From contig CAVKYE010000006.1 of assembly GCA_963660615.1 (NCBI GenBank), forward strand, positions 11,443 through 75,442: a DNA stretch of 64,000 nucleotides. Reading direction: 5' to 3'. A program made the position numbers and the translations under genes. This stretch comes from Coprosoma sp963660615 (GTDB lineage Bacteria > Bacillota_I > Bacilli_A > RF39 > UBA660). The notes below the pieces were generated by a model that made no database searches, was not told the DNA's origin, and saw nothing but the letters and a program-made list of their open reading frames with translations. This document shows, one piece after another, positions 16,938-25,809 of the stretch (its first letter is position 1; each line of letters starts with the position of its first letter).

Positions 16938-18602
16938 TTACATCATTTTTGGAATAGATATTCCAAGAATTCCAAGTAAAGTTTTAATAACCTTATTATT
17001 AAAAGTCAAAACCGTTTCAAATTCTTCTTTCTTATCCCCACTTACTTCACTTAACTTATTTGCGTGATAAAAATTATTAGCAATCACACATAACTCATAC
17101 AAATAATTAGCCAAGTGATGAGGTTTTCTTTCAGCAGAAGAAATATCTATTACATTACTCACTTCAAGTAATTTAAGTCTTAAATTTCTATCAGATAATC
17201 CATAAATTTTTGATAACTTAGTATATTTGCCTTCCAACAACTTATTTATACGTAAATAAGTATACAAAATATAAGGACCAGTCTTACCATTTACCTCACT
17301 AAACTTTGAAACATCAAAAATATAATTTCTTTCCAAATCATTTTGCAAATCAGCAAATTTTATAATAGCATTTACAATCTTATCCAAATCTTCTTTATCC
17401 ATCATTTTATTTTCTTCTCTTAAAGAAACAAACTCATCTTGAACATTCTTTATCAAATCCTCTAATTTCAAAGCACCACCAGTACGAGTTTTAAAAGGTT
17501 TACCATCCTTCCCATTCATAGTTCCAAAACCATAATGTTCCAAATTCCCTTCGTACATATGGCTTTTTTTAGTCGCCCTAAATATTTGCGTAAAATGCAT
17601 ACTCTGCCTAGCATCAACAACATAAATAATTAAATCAGGGTTATAGTCCTTTGCCCTTTGCCAAATAGTACCAAGATCTGATGTTGCATATAAATAAGCA
17701 CCATTACTTTTTTGAATCAAACAAGGTGGAATAACAACCTTATCACCATCTTCTTTAACATCAATAACTAAAGCACCATCATCCTCTTTAAGAATATTTT
17801 TTTCATTGAAATACTCAATCATTTCATCAAACACTTTAAAAGAATCACTTTCACCATACCACAAATCAAAATGAACGTCCAAATAATCATAAATCCTTTT
17901 AATATCCTTAACTGATATCTCACAAATTTTTTTCCATAACACACGGTAATCAGGGTCACCCTCTTGAAGTTTTTTAGTAATTAAAGCACATTTTTCCTTA
18001 ATTTCATCATTTTCTTTACATAAAGCACTCATACGCGGATAAGTTTTATTTAAATAATCCAAATCAAAATTTATATCCTCATATGAAACCCCAGGAAAAT
18101 CTTCCAATATTCCATATATAACCTGTCCCATTTGAGTTCCAATATCACCCAAATGAACATCACCAATCACCTTATTACCCTTAAATTTTAAAAGATTATA
18201 AATAGCCTGTCCAATAATAGCTGGACGCAAATGTCCTACATGAAGTGGTTTTGCTACATTAGGTCCACCATAATCAACAACAATAACCTTATTTTCCTTA
18301 GTACTACCTAATATATCTTTATCCATAAGTTCATTTAACTTAGTATTAATATAAACATCACTAACATTTATATTAATAAAACCAGGATTTGCCAAAGTTA
18401 CCTCTTTAAAATAATCACTGTAATCATTTTGATTAATCTTATCAATAAATTCCTCACCTATCATCATTGGTGATTTTGAATATACCTTAGCAAGTTTAAA
18501 CAAATCATCACATTGAAAATCAAAACCCTTATTAGATTTAATTATTTTAACATTAATATCATATCCCAATTCCTTAAAAATCCCATTAAATATATTTTCC
18601 AT
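16938..18602 (-). CDS. argS: Arginine--tRNA ligase
   Basis: A class I aminoacyl-tRNA synthetase of 554 residues charging tRNA-Arg. The HIGH-type motif is in PLHVGHLRPAI, near residue 120, after the N-terminal ADD-1-like domain. The catalytic core includes YATSDLGTIWQR and the MNGKDGKPFKTRTGG segment, where the KMSKS loop is degenerate, as is usual in ArgRS. The C-terminal DALR domain starts around KTGPYILYTYLRI. I chose ATG 18602, directly after AGGAGG. A T-box leader with an arginine specifier precedes it, so it should be induced on arginine starvation. Confidence 0.96.
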   Translation of the reverse strand: MENIFNGIFKELGYDINVKIIKSNKGFDFQCDDLFKLAKVYSKSPMMIGEEFIDKINQNDYSDYFKEVTLANPGFININVSDVYINTKLNELMDKDILGSTKENKVIVVDYGGPNVAKPLHVGHLRPAIIGQAIYNLLKFKGNKVIGDVHLGDIGTQMGQVIYGILEDFPGVSYEDINFDLDYLNKTYPRMSALCKENDEIKEKCALITKKLQEGDPDYRVLWKKICEISVKDIKRIYDYLDVHFDLWYGESDSFKVFDEMIEYFNEKNILKEDDGALVIDVKEDGDKVVIPPCLIQKSNGAYLYATSDLGTIWQRAKDYNPDLIIYVVDARQSMHFTQIFRATKKSHMYEGNLEHYGFGTMNGKDGKPFKTRTGGALKLEDLIKNVQDEFVSLREENKMMDKEDLDKIVNAIIKFADLQNDLERNYIFDVSKFSEVNGKTGPYILYTYLRINKLLEGKYTKLSKIYGLSDRNLRLKLLEVSNVIDISSAERKPHHLANYLYELCVIANNFYHANKLSEVSGDKKEEFETVLTFNNKVIKTLLGILGISIPKMM

Positions 18603-18635
18603 ATTTATCCTCCTAAATTCGAAAAAAATCCTATA

Positions 18636-18820
18636 AAATAAGGACGAGTTAACCCGCGGTACCACCTTACTTCATAGAATTATCTATGCCACTTAAATCT
18701 TTAATGCAGATATACAAACAGCTCCAAAGTACGTTCATAAAATATTACCAACCTAGTTTCCACTATCCTAGACTCACTTTTAATAATTTAGATTACTACT
18801 ACTCTTTTTCTTCGCCTTAA
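18636..18820 (-). promoter_or_regulatory. T-box riboswitch, arginine specifier, upstream of argS
   Basis: On the minus strand the conserved T-box sequence AGGTGGTACCGCGG lies at the 3' end, preceded by a stem I region. The specifier region reads GAACGTAC then TTTGGAGC; the codon CGT (18733-18731) is arginine, which agrees with the downstream argS. Uncharged tRNA-Arg would stabilise the antiterminator and allow transcription. Confidence 0.9.
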
Positions 18821-18894
18821 GTAAAATTATAGTTAATAGTTTCACAAAAGTCAACAAAATTGTCACAAAAAATAAAAAAATAGATATAATGTAA

Positions 18895-18923
18895 TTGACA
18901 ACATTCAAAATTTATATTACAAT
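18895..18923 (+). promoter_or_regulatory. Promoter of tRNA-Cys
   Basis: TTGACA at 18895, a 17-base spacer and TACAAT at 18918 lie 18 bases before the tRNA. Confidence 0.8.
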
Positions 18924-18941
18924 TAATATGCACTTATAAAT

Positions 18942-19015
18942 GGGTCTATAGCCAAGTGGTAAGGCGTGGGACTGCAACTCCCTGATCGTTGGTTCAAATC
19001 CGACTAGGCCCTCCA
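18942..19015 (+). tRNA. tRNA-Cys (GCA)
   Basis: A 74-base cloverleaf with encoded CCA. The acceptor stem GGGTCTA pairs with TAGGCCC, the anticodon loop is CTGCAAC with anticodon GCA, and the T arm contains GGTTCAAATCC. It is followed by a terminator. Confidence 0.96.
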
Positions 19016-19029
19016 ATTATGATATATAG

Positions 19030-19056
19030 CTTATAAACAAAAGTTTATAAGTTTTT
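19030..19056 (+). terminator. Terminator after tRNA-Cys
   Basis: CTTATAAAC, AAAA and GTTTATAAG precede a T run. The convergent msrAB gene ends at its edge. Confidence 0.85.
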
Positions 19057-19957
19057 ATTTTACATATTTTAAATAATCCCCATAACCTTTTTCCACCATT
19101 TTTTCCTTAGGAATAAATTTCAAAGCCGCACTATTCACACAATATCTTTTACCGCCCTTATCCTTAGGACCATCATTAAAAACATACCCCAAATAATTCC
19201 CGCTCCTTCTTGCAACAAGAAGTGCCCTAAACATCAAATGACGCAAATCAAGCTTTTTAACAATCTCATTTTCATCTATAACCCTAGTAAAACTTGGATA
19301 ACCAGACTGTGAATCATACTTATCACTCGATGAAAAAAGCGGTATTTTTGTTTTTATATCAACATATATCCCCTCATCAAACAAATTATAATATTTATTT
19401 TTAAAAGCCCGTTCCCTTTTATACCCCTTAATAACATCATAATCATCTTTAGAAAGTTTATAAGACTCCATTTCAACTTTCCTAAAAGCCTCCTTAGGTA
19501 TCTGGCAATAACCAAAAGGATTTTTTTTCAAAAAATTTTGATGATATTCTTCAGCTCTTTTAAAATTATGAACAGCCTCAATCTCAATTACAATAGAATC
19601 TAAATAAATACTTTGAAGTCGTTCCAAAGAATTTACAATTATCTCTACATCCTCTTTATCAACATAATAAACTCCAGTTCTATATTGAACCCCAACATCA
19701 TTTCCTTGTTTGTGATAAGCAGTTGGATTAATAACATCATAATAATACTCCAAAAGTTTTTCCAACGAAATTATTTTTGGATTATATACAATATGAACAG
19801 CCTCTGCATGGCCACTATCTTTACATACATCACGATACTTTGGATTTTTAGTAAAACCATTTATATACCCGACCTCCGTTTTACAAACACCATCAATAAA
19901 ATTAAAATAATGCTCAAGTGCCCAAAAACAGCCACCAGCCAAATAAATTTCCTTCAT
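19055..19957 (-). CDS. msrAB: Fused peptide methionine sulfoxide reductase MsrA/MsrB
   Basis: A 300-residue bifunctional enzyme that repairs both stereoisomers of methionine sulfoxide. The MsrA half opens with the catalytic motif GGCFWALEHYF; the MsrB half includes SGYPSFTR, a GYVFNDGP segment and the catalytic cysteine in RYCVNSAAL. The CxxC zinc pairs of many MsrB proteins are not visible. The start is ATG 19957 behind AAAGGTGATAAT. With sodA it points to oxidative-stress defence. Confidence 0.94.
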   Translation of the reverse strand: MKEIYLAGGCFWALEHYFNFIDGVCKTEVGYINGFTKNPKYRDVCKDSGHAEAVHIVYNPKIISLEKLLEYYYDVINPTAYHKQGNDVGVQYRTGVYYVDKEDVEIIVNSLERLQSIYLDSIVIEIEAVHNFKRAEEYHQNFLKKNPFGYCQIPKEAFRKVEMESYKLSKDDYDVIKGYKRERAFKNKYYNLFDEGIYVDIKTKIPLFSSSDKYDSQSGYPSFTRVIDENEIVKKLDLRHLMFRALLVARRSGNYLGYVFNDGPKDKGGKRYCVNSAALKFIPKEKMVEKGYGDYLKYVK

Positions 19958-20021
19958 ATTATCACCTTTTTTATTATGTACTTGATTAATTATTATATCA
20001 AAGAATTTACATTTTGCAAGC

Positions 20022-20046
20022 AAAAAACACCTATTTCTAGATGTTT
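20022..20046 (-). terminator. Terminator after the GH25-like gene
   Basis: On the minus strand AACATCTA, GAAA and TAGGTGTT are followed by Ts. The hairpin includes the stop codon region. Confidence 0.75.
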
Positions 20047-21206
20047 TGCTTTATAACAACAATATCATAATCATAAATTGGATCCATTAATATAATAGAT
20101 TCATTTTTATCAACCATATCCTTCTCACGAGGTAATATTCTAATAATATGTGGATGACGAACAACATCATCATTTTTCATTTCTTCTCTCACATCTTTTA
20201 TCATTTGATACACATCATTGTCCAAACATAAAATTGGAGTATAGCCCTCACTCTTTATAACATCTAAAATCTGAAGACTTGTATCAAAAATGTTTATAAC
20301 CTTTTCCTTATCATCCGCATTATACTTAATTTCATCATTATTTAATTCATAGACCACAGGAAAAGTAATCTTATAATTTTTTAAAAGTTTAATAATTTTT
20401 TTAGTTTCATGAATCCCTTCATCTTGAGTCACAGCCTTGCCACTTATAAAAGCACCAATCGGAATATTTTCCTTCTGACAAAGATCAGCATTTTTTATAA
20501 AAACACTTTCCCCTTTACCAAAAGACGTACAAGTCACCAAAACATATGGAACCTTATTTTCTTTAAAATAATCACAATCATCCTTAGTCAAAACATCATC
20601 ATCAGAAACCTTTTGACCAACAAAATACGAAGTATTAATACTCTTCTTCTTTTCCTTCTTCTCCTTTAGTGGAAGCCTTTCAGTCTTAACTCTCTCTTCT
20701 TCATCATTCCCTTTAACATGCAAAGACGGTTTATCAATTTGAACAGTTGAATGAACTATCTTTATTTCTCGTTCCTTAGTTTGTTTATTTTCTTCATTCT
20801 CTGCTTCCTTCGCAATCTCATAAGTATTAACAATAGTCTCCAAAGCATTTATATAAGTAATATCATTACGATTATCACCAAGCGTTAATACCTTATCACC
20901 AACCTTTATCTTACTAGAAGAAACACAAGTAACCAAAGGATCATTTATATAAAGATATCTTACCTTTTCCTCCAAAGCTTCTAAACAAAGAGTATAAACC
21001 CTAACCCAAGCAGCAGTCCAATTTTTCTCGTTATTTTGCTTAGAAGGTATCTCCACCACCTTCTCACCATTCAAAAAATTTATTATAACCCTTCTATCTT
21101 GACTATTACACCTTATTAAATTGTTCTTCTGTTTTAAATGACGTTGAACCCATGACTTCACAAGATTAAAATCAATATTTGTTTCTTTTTCAATTTGTTT
21201 TAACAT
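20037..21206 (-). CDS. Cytosolic protein with degenerate GH25-like domain
   Basis: A 389-residue protein with no signal peptide. The N-terminal 110 residues are unrecognised (a helical LVKSWVQRHL start, then KVGDKVLTLGD). A charged linker spans about 140-190. From about residue 195 the chain follows the pattern of a GH25 lysozyme barrel: PYVLVTCTSFGKGES, ENIPIGAFISGKAVTQDEG, KKIIKLLKNYKITFPVVYEL. The usual GH25 opening (GIDVSxxQG) and the DxE acid pair are missing, and the protein stays in the cytosol, so lysozyme activity is unlikely. The start is uncertain by one codon (ATGATG). Confidence 0.55.
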   Translation of the reverse strand: MLKQIEKETNIDFNLVKSWVQRHLKQKNNLIRCNSQDRRVIINFLNGEKVVEIPSKQNNEKNWTAAWVRVYTLCLEALEEKVRYLYINDPLVTCVSSSKIKVGDKVLTLGDNRNDITYINALETIVNTYEIAKEAENEENKQTKEREIKIVHSTVQIDKPSLHVKGNDEEERVKTERLPLKEKKEKKKSINTSYFVGQKVSDDDVLTKDDCDYFKENKVPYVLVTCTSFGKGESVFIKNADLCQKENIPIGAFISGKAVTQDEGIHETKKIIKLLKNYKITFPVVYELNNDEIKYNADDKEKVINIFDTSLQILDVIKSEGYTPILCLDNDVYQMIKDVREEMKNDDVVRHPHIIRILPREKDMVDKNESIILMDPIYDYDIVVIKQNI

Positions 21207-21361
21207 CATATCACCTATATCTATCTTGTAACCATTATAACGCCTATAAGGCTATCATGTCAATGAAAAGTAAAGAAATTTAACAGGAAAAAATTGCTTA
21301 TTTAAAACAAATAAAATCACAATCACCATCAAACCTCAATACAATTTTAAAATATAGTTAT

Positions 21362-21388
21362 AAACGAAAAAGGCTATTTGCCTTTTTC
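21362..21388 (-). terminator. Terminator after the SPFH gene
   Basis: On the minus strand AAAAAGGC, a 5-base loop and GCCTTTTT; it overlaps the end of the gene. Confidence 0.85.
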
Positions 21389-22267
21389 ATCTTTAAACAT
21401 TTCATTTATAGTAGTACCCAAAGTAGCTAAATTTTGCAAATCTGATGGAACAATTATCTTAGTAGCATTACCATCAGCCACCTTAGTTAAAGCATCAAAA
21501 CTTCTTAAAGTTAAAACTGTTTTATCAGCCCCAGCTTCTTTTATCATCCTAATACTTTCAGCCTCAGCCGTATTAATCTTCAAAATAGCCTCAGCTTCAC
21601 CCTCAGCCTTTCTTATTTGTGATTCCTTATCAGCCTCAGCCCTAAGAATAGCACTTTGTTTTTCACCTTCAGCAATCAAAATACTTGATTTCTTTTCACC
21701 TTCAGCTCTCAATATAGCTTCACGACGTTCACGCTCAGCCCTCATTTGTTTTTCCATAGCTTCTTGAATATCTCTTGGAGGTAAAATATTTTTAACCTCT
21801 ACCCTATTTATTTTTATTCCCCATGGATCCGTTGCCTCATCTAAAATAGAACGCATCTTAGTATTTATAACATCCCTTGATGTCAAAGTTTGATCAAGTT
21901 CCAACTCACCAATTATATTTCTCAAAGTAGTTGCCGTTAAATTCTCAATCGCATTTATTGGATTATCTACTCCATAAGTATATAACTTCGGATCAGTTAT
22001 TTGAAAATATACAACAGTATCTATTTGCATAGTTACATTATCCTTAGTAATTACTGGTTGTGGAGCAAAATCCTTTACCATTTCTTTCAAACTAACAACA
22101 GCCGCAATCCTATCCACAAATGGAATTTTAAAATGCAAACCATTATTCCACGTCATATAATATGATCCCAAACGTTCAATAACATAACATTGTGATTGTG
22201 GAACAATCTTTACATTTGGAATTATTATAACTATAGCTAAAATTAAAATTACTAAAAAAACACTCAT
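21374..22267 (-). CDS. SPFH/band 7 membrane protein (QmcA-like)
   Basis: A 297-residue stomatin-like protein: an N-terminal membrane helix (residues 2-20), the band 7 domain (VPQSQCYVIERLGSYY to VKNILPP) and a long C-terminal Ala/Glu/Arg coiled coil with repeated ILRAEGEK units near residues 185-225. Such proteins form large oligomeric membrane cages and often pair with NfeD, as here: the NfeD-like gene is directly upstream with no gap. Role in the cell is a membrane scaffold; no enzymatic function is implied. Confidence 0.92.
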   Translation of the reverse strand: MSVFLVILILAIVIIIPNVKIVPQSQCYVIERLGSYYMTWNNGLHFKIPFVDRIAAVVSLKEMVKDFAPQPVITKDNVTMQIDTVVYFQITDPKLYTYGVDNPINAIENLTATTLRNIIGELELDQTLTSRDVINTKMRSILDEATDPWGIKINRVEVKNILPPRDIQEAMEKQMRAERERREAILRAEGEKKSSILIAEGEKQSAILRAEADKESQIRKAEGEAEAILKINTAEAESIRMIKEAGADKTVLTLRSFDALTKVADGNATKIIVPSDLQNLATLGTTINEMFKDEKGK

Positions 22268-22268
22268 T

Positions 22269-22691
22269 TTATTTACCCTCTTTCTCTACTTTAATCTTCA
22301 CGCCGTTAATTTCCAAAACAACGACGCCATCACCTTTTTTTAAAGAATCATCGGAATAAGCAGTCCATTTTTTACCATCGACCTTTACTTCACCAGTATT
22401 CTCGATAATATCCTCAGTTACAACACCTTTCATGCCAATTATTCTGTCAGCATTTGTTGGTTGTTTTTTCTGTTTCAACAGATTTACCACAAGCGGTCTT
22501 GTTGTCACAAGCAAAATTACTCCCAATATAACAAACACACCAAATTGTATAACATAATTATCCGTTATAAAAGAAATAAATAAAGCAACAATACCACTCG
22601 CAACAAACCAAATTGTCGTCAGCCCAAAACTCATAGTTTCCAAAACCGCTAAAATAACAATTACAGCAAGCCAAACACACCACTGCTCCAT
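22269..22691 (-). CDS. NfeD-like membrane protein (short form)
   Basis: A 140-residue protein with about three membrane helices (residues 5-70) and a C-terminal OB-fold domain (RIIGMKGVVTEDIIENTGEV to VVVLEINGVKIKVEK). This is the short NfeD form without the ClpP-like protease domain. The start is ATG 22691 behind AGGAGG. It forms a pair with the SPFH protein, the classic NfeD-stomatin partnership. Confidence 0.9.
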   Translation of the reverse strand: MEQWCVWLAVIVILAVLETMSFGLTTIWFVASGIVALFISFITDNYVIQFGVFVILGVILLVTTRPLVVNLLKQKKQPTNADRIIGMKGVVTEDIIENTGEVKVDGKKWTAYSDDSLKKGDGVVVLEINGVKIKVEKEGK

Positions 22692-22730
22692 ACTATACCT
22701 CCTCAAAATTATTATACTATAATAAATACA

Positions 22731-22754
22731 AAAAAAGCAACAAAAATGTTGCTT
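22731..22754 (-). terminator. Terminator after the acidic repeat protein gene
   Basis: On the minus strand AAGCAACA, a 4-base loop and TGTTGCTT followed by Ts. Confidence 0.9.
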
Positions 22755-24495
22755 AATTTGAGTTAACTTCTTTAACAATACCAAATACAGTATTAAGTTT
22801 TTCCTCAAACATTCTAATTTGCTCTGCTTGTTCAGCATTTAACATCTCAAGTTCAGAAATTTTATTATTTTGATTATCAATTACCCTTTGTAAATCATTA
22901 TTTTTATTTATCAACTCTGAAATTTCAGATTCACGTTCCCTAATAGTTTGAGTTAAATTATCATTCAACCTTGACGTTTGAATTTTTTCTACCCTATCAA
23001 CCTCAGCCTGTTTGAAAGAAGCATCGTAAACCTTATTTAATTCTTTAACATTCCTATCATACTCTGCAGATATCTCATTAAGTTTTTTAGTAAAATCCTT
23101 TCCAAGAGTAACTACCTTTTTCTTTAACTTATCACTCTCATTTGCAATCTTATTATATTGAGTTGCCCTCTTAGAATAGAAAGATCTTTCAGTAGGAAAT
23201 GCCTTCATTTTCTTAAGAGATTCAAGTTCAAAAGGAGTTAATGCTTCGCGTTTAAAATGTTTTTGTCCAAAAGCAAACGTATAATCAGCATAATCCTTAA
23301 ATAAAGTTAAATTTTTCAAATCCCTGTCAGTTTCATCAATTTCTTCATCAGGAATAATATCATTAGTTTCATAAACATCATTTTTAACATTTTCAGATAT
23401 GAAAGGACTAATAGCCTCATAACTTGGTAAAGAATTCACCATATCATTATGAACTCTAGTTTCAATTTCTTCTTTAGACTCTTCAATCTCAGGAATTTCA
23501 CTCAACTCAACATTTTGTAAACCTTCCCAGATAGCATCAGCATCTTCCTCAGAAATTGGCTCTTCTATATTTTCAAATTCCTTTTCATCATTATCGTCTT
23601 CCTCTTCAAATGACGTAATTACCGGAGTTTCTATCTCAATAGGTGTAACCTCGTCAGCATCACTCAAAGTAGCCATTTCATTTTCCATATCACCATCGAC
23701 AACTGGATTAACATCATTATCATCAGAAATCTCTTCAAAATTATTTTCATCAAAAGTATTAGGAGCAGCATTTATAGTTTCCTCTGAATCACTAAAATCA
23801 CCATCTAATTCGGCAGATAAATCCGCACCTTCCGAAACAGCATTTCCTTTATCATCTTCATTTACAGTAGTTTCAAATTCATCATTGAACTCATTTATCA
23901 TTTCAGATGAATCATCAACAGTTTCAACTGGATTAATTTCTGCAGTTTCAACTGGATTAATTTCAGTAGTTTCAATCGGATTAATTTTAGTAGTTTCAAC
24001 CGGATTAATTTCAGTAGTTTCAGAATTAATCACATCGGTATTTGCTAAATCATCTTCATTCGAAAAATCATCAGAATTAACCTCTTCAGTAGTATTATCA
24101 CTTTCAAATTCATCTACCAAACTATTAGAATTCATTTCTTCAACGCTTTTAATAATTATTCCTTCACTTAACGGTTTATTTTGTTTATTAGTCATTTCAT
24201 CAATTTTTGATTGAGTATTTTCTATATCTTTATTTATTTTATCAATTTCTTTTTGTAAAGGTTTCACTTGTTTAGAAGCTTCCTTAACTTCCCTTTTGTC
24301 TTCAGAAGCCATCTTTGTTTCTAATTCAGACATTTCTTTAGTCTTATCTTCTAACAAAATTTTATTTGAATTTACCTCTTGAACTAAAGTCTTAATTTCT
24401 TTACCTCTATTATTATAATCATTTAATTCCTTGCGCATTTGTTCAGTAATTTTTACTGCTTTACTTCCGCCATATGTTATAACTAGTCCGTCCAT
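22753..24495 (-). CDS. Acidic coiled-coil protein with octapeptide repeats
   Basis: I do not recognise this 580-residue cytosolic protein. Residues 15-110 are a charged coiled coil. Residues 120-340 are very acidic (Asp, Glu, Asn, Thr) and include four tandem octapeptides of the form ETTEINPV (159-190). The C-terminal part (about 420-575) is again a long coiled coil. There is no signal peptide or membrane helix. It follows the DUF1292 gene by 3 bases, so the two are cotranscribed. A structural or scaffolding role would fit, but that is a guess. Confidence 0.55.
   Translation of the reverse strand: MDGLVITYGGSKAVKITEQMRKELNDYNNRGKEIKTLVQEVNSNKILLEDKTKEMSELETKMASEDKREVKEASKQVKPLQKEIDKINKDIENTQSKIDEMTNKQNKPLSEGIIIKSVEEMNSNSLVDEFESDNTTEEVNSDDFSNEDDLANTDVINSETTEINPVETTKINPIETTEINPVETAEINPVETVDDSSEMINEFNDEFETTVNEDDKGNAVSEGADLSAELDGDFSDSEETINAAPNTFDENNFEEISDDNDVNPVVDGDMENEMATLSDADEVTPIEIETPVITSFEEEDDNDEKEFENIEEPISEEDADAIWEGLQNVELSEIPEIEESKEEIETRVHNDMVNSLPSYEAISPFISENVKNDVYETNDIIPDEEIDETDRDLKNLTLFKDYADYTFAFGQKHFKREALTPFELESLKKMKAFPTERSFYSKRATQYNKIANESDKLKKKVVTLGKDFTKKLNEISAEYDRNVKELNKVYDASFKQAEVDRVEKIQTSRLNDNLTQTIRERESEISELINKNNDLQRVIDNQNNKISELEMLNAEQAEQIRMFEEKLNTVFGIVKEVNSN
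23926..24021 (-). repeat. Four tandem 24-bp coding repeats
   Basis: Four in-frame 24-bp units encode ETTEINPV, ETTKINPI, ETTEINPV and ETAEINPV within the acidic protein. The high DNA identity between units suggests recent slippage and possible length variation between strains. Confidence 0.85.
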
Positions 24496-24498
24496 TTT

Positions 24499-24765
24499 TT
24501 ATTCCTCTTCATTCCTTATAATTTCTCTCATTATTTCCTTTACAATATCCCAATCATCGGTAGGCATAGTTTCCAATTTATATCCATCCTCTGTTTTATT
24601 TAAAATTGATGCATGAATTGTTTCCATTTTTTGACTATCTTTTTCATCAAATGTATAAAGTATATAATCATTTTTAGTTTTGTCTAAACTAAAATATAAC
24701 AATACTTCAGCATCTAACTGCTCACCATTTTCGTTTAAAACCTTAATTTTATTTGTTTCATTCAT
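24499..24765 (-). CDS. DUF1292 family protein (YrzB-like)
   Basis: An 88-residue acidic protein matching the DUF1292 pattern: KIKVLNENGEQLDAEVLLYF, a YILYTFDE strand, a KMETIHASIL segment (usual YVLY...ASRY pattern) and a C-terminal acidic helix. Function unknown; in Bacillus the family member YrzB sits next to yrrK and other housekeeping genes. It has its own promoter and leads into the acidic coiled-coil gene. Confidence 0.75.
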   Translation of the reverse strand: MNETNKIKVLNENGEQLDAEVLLYFSLDKTKNDYILYTFDEKDSQKMETIHASILNKTEDGYKLETMPTDDWDIVKEIMREIIRNEEE

Positions 24766-24792
24766 TCTATAGCCCCTCCTATTCTGAAAACA

Positions 24793-24821
24793 ATTATAGC
24801 ATAATTGTAAAGTTGTGACAA
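24793..24821 (-). promoter_or_regulatory. Promoter of the DUF1292 gene
   Basis: On the minus strand TTGTCA (24821-24816), 17 bases and TATAAT (24798-24793), with TGC just before the -10 region. Confidence 0.8.
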
Positions 24822-24842
24822 CTATTTTTCAAAAATTTACAC

Positions 24843-24872
24843 AAAAAAAACAGTTATTTTATTCTAACTATT
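24843..24872 (-). terminator. Terminator after yqeY
   Basis: On the minus strand AATAGTTA, an 8-base loop and TAACTGTT followed by Ts, just after the yqeY stop. Confidence 0.75.
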
Positions 24873-24874
24873 TT

Positions 24875-25312
24875 TTAATTAAGTCTTGCTTTTATAAGCT
24901 TACTTATTTCCCCCATATCATACTTTCCTTTAACCTTAGGACTTATTTCCTTCATTAATTTTCCCATATCTTTTATGCTCTCTGGATTTATAGTATCAAA
25001 CGCAGAATCAATTATCTTATCAACCTCTTCCTTACTTAATGGTTCTGGAAGGTATTTCTTTAATATCTCTATTTCATCTTGAGTCTTTGTAATCAAATCC
25101 TCCCTAGCAGCCTTCTCAAACTCAGCTATAGATTCTTTCCTTGTTTTAATCTGTTTAGAAATTATTGCAATAACCTCATCATCACTAAGTTCATGTTTTA
25201 CATTTAACTCCTCCATCTGAATAGCCGCCTTAACCATTCTAATAACTGATAAAGTCTCTTTATCCCTAGATTTCATAGCCGCTTTTAAATCTTCTAATAT
25301 TTGTTCTCTCAT
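24875..25312 (-). CDS. yqeY: GatB/YqeY domain protein
   Basis: A 145-residue helical protein of the YqeY family, which shares a tRNA-binding tail domain with GatB. Typical segments are LKAAMKSRDKETLSVIRMVKAA near the start, IISKQIKTRKESIAEFEKA in the middle and the C-terminal GKYDMGEISKLIKARL. In Firmicutes it is regularly linked to rpsU, as here. Its role may be in tRNA-dependent amidation or tRNA handling; not proven. Confidence 0.92.
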   Translation of the reverse strand: MREQILEDLKAAMKSRDKETLSVIRMVKAAIQMEELNVKHELSDDEVIAIISKQIKTRKESIAEFEKAAREDLITKTQDEIEILKKYLPEPLSKEEVDKIIDSAFDTINPESIKDMGKLMKEISPKVKGKYDMGEISKLIKARLN

Positions 25313-25330
25313 ACATTTTCCTCCTTTAGA

Positions 25331-25349
25331 AAAAAGCCCAAACAGGCTT
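25331..25349 (-). terminator. Attenuating terminator between rpsU and yqeY
   Basis: On the minus strand AAGCC, a 6-base loop and GGCTT followed by Ts, right after the rpsU stop. It would lower yqeY relative to rpsU. Confidence 0.8.
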
Positions 25350-25548
25350 AATATCTTTCTCTTCTAGCATTTCTTTCTCGTCTTTGAGCATTCTTACGTC
25401 CTTGCTCTTTAGCAAGTCTATTTTTTACGCCTTTTTTTAAATATCCTTGTTGACGTTCTTTTAGTTTACGACGGGAGCCATCTTTATCTACTTTTAAACT
25501 TCTAAGTGCACCTTCAACATTGCCATTACGTACTACTACTTTTGTCAT
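25348..25548 (-). CDS. rpsU: 30S ribosomal protein S21
   Basis: A 66-residue basic ribosomal protein: TKVVVRNGNVEGALRSLK, then GSRRKLKERQQGYLKKGVK and an Arg-rich tail. It matches bS21, which sits near the 3' end of 16S rRNA. It has good upstream promoter sequence (TGCTATAAT on the minus strand near 25580) and ribosome site GGGAGGG. Confidence 0.94.
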   Translation of the reverse strand: MTKVVVRNGNVEGALRSLKVDKDGSRRKLKERQQGYLKKGVKNRLAKEQGRKNAQRRERNARRERY

Positions 25549-25617
25549 AAAAATCCCTCCCTTCTTGAACTATGCTTATTATAGCACCCTTTTTTTTATT
25601 TTTCAACCGAAAATACA

Positions 25618-25647
25618 GAAAAAAAACGAGATTTCCTCGCTTTTTTA
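25618..25647 (-). terminator. Terminator of the bacteriocin-like operon
   Basis: On the minus strand AAAAAAGCGAG, GAAAT and CTCG with a long T run, directly after the second peptide gene. It is largely symmetrical. Confidence 0.8.
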
Positions 25648-25809
25648 TTAAAGTGGACATAATTTACCAGATGTAATTCGGCGAATAGCACTACCAATAG
25701 CCTTACCAAAATCAAGAAAAGTATCAATGCTTCTTGAAATAGCATTAACCATAGTTGTAGTAAGCCCTCCACCTCTTATTTTCAATAGTTCCTCTTTACT
25801 TAACAGCAT
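25648..25809 (-). CDS. Double-glycine leader peptide, bacteriocin-like (peptide 2)
   Basis: A 53-residue ORF that ordinary size filters miss. The leader MLLSKEELLKIRGG matches the double-glycine consensus LSxxELxxIxGG, so the C39 exporter upstream would cut after GG. The mature peptide of about 39 residues starts GLTTTMVNAISRSID, has a Gly-x-x-x-Gly motif (GKAIG) and a basic stretch (RRITSGK), and ends KLCPL with one cysteine. The start codon lies inside the end of the peptide 1 gene, so the two are translationally coupled. It may act as one half of a two-peptide bacteriocin or as a signal peptide. Confidence 0.8.
   Translation of the reverse strand: MLLSKEELLKIRGGGLTTTMVNAISRSIDTFLDFGKAIGSAIRRITSGKLCPL

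Noticed and set aside
23926..24021. Possible CRISPR array from the periodic 24-bp units
   Set aside because: The units are contiguous, in frame and without spacers; they are coding repeats. No CRISPR array or cas gene is in the window.
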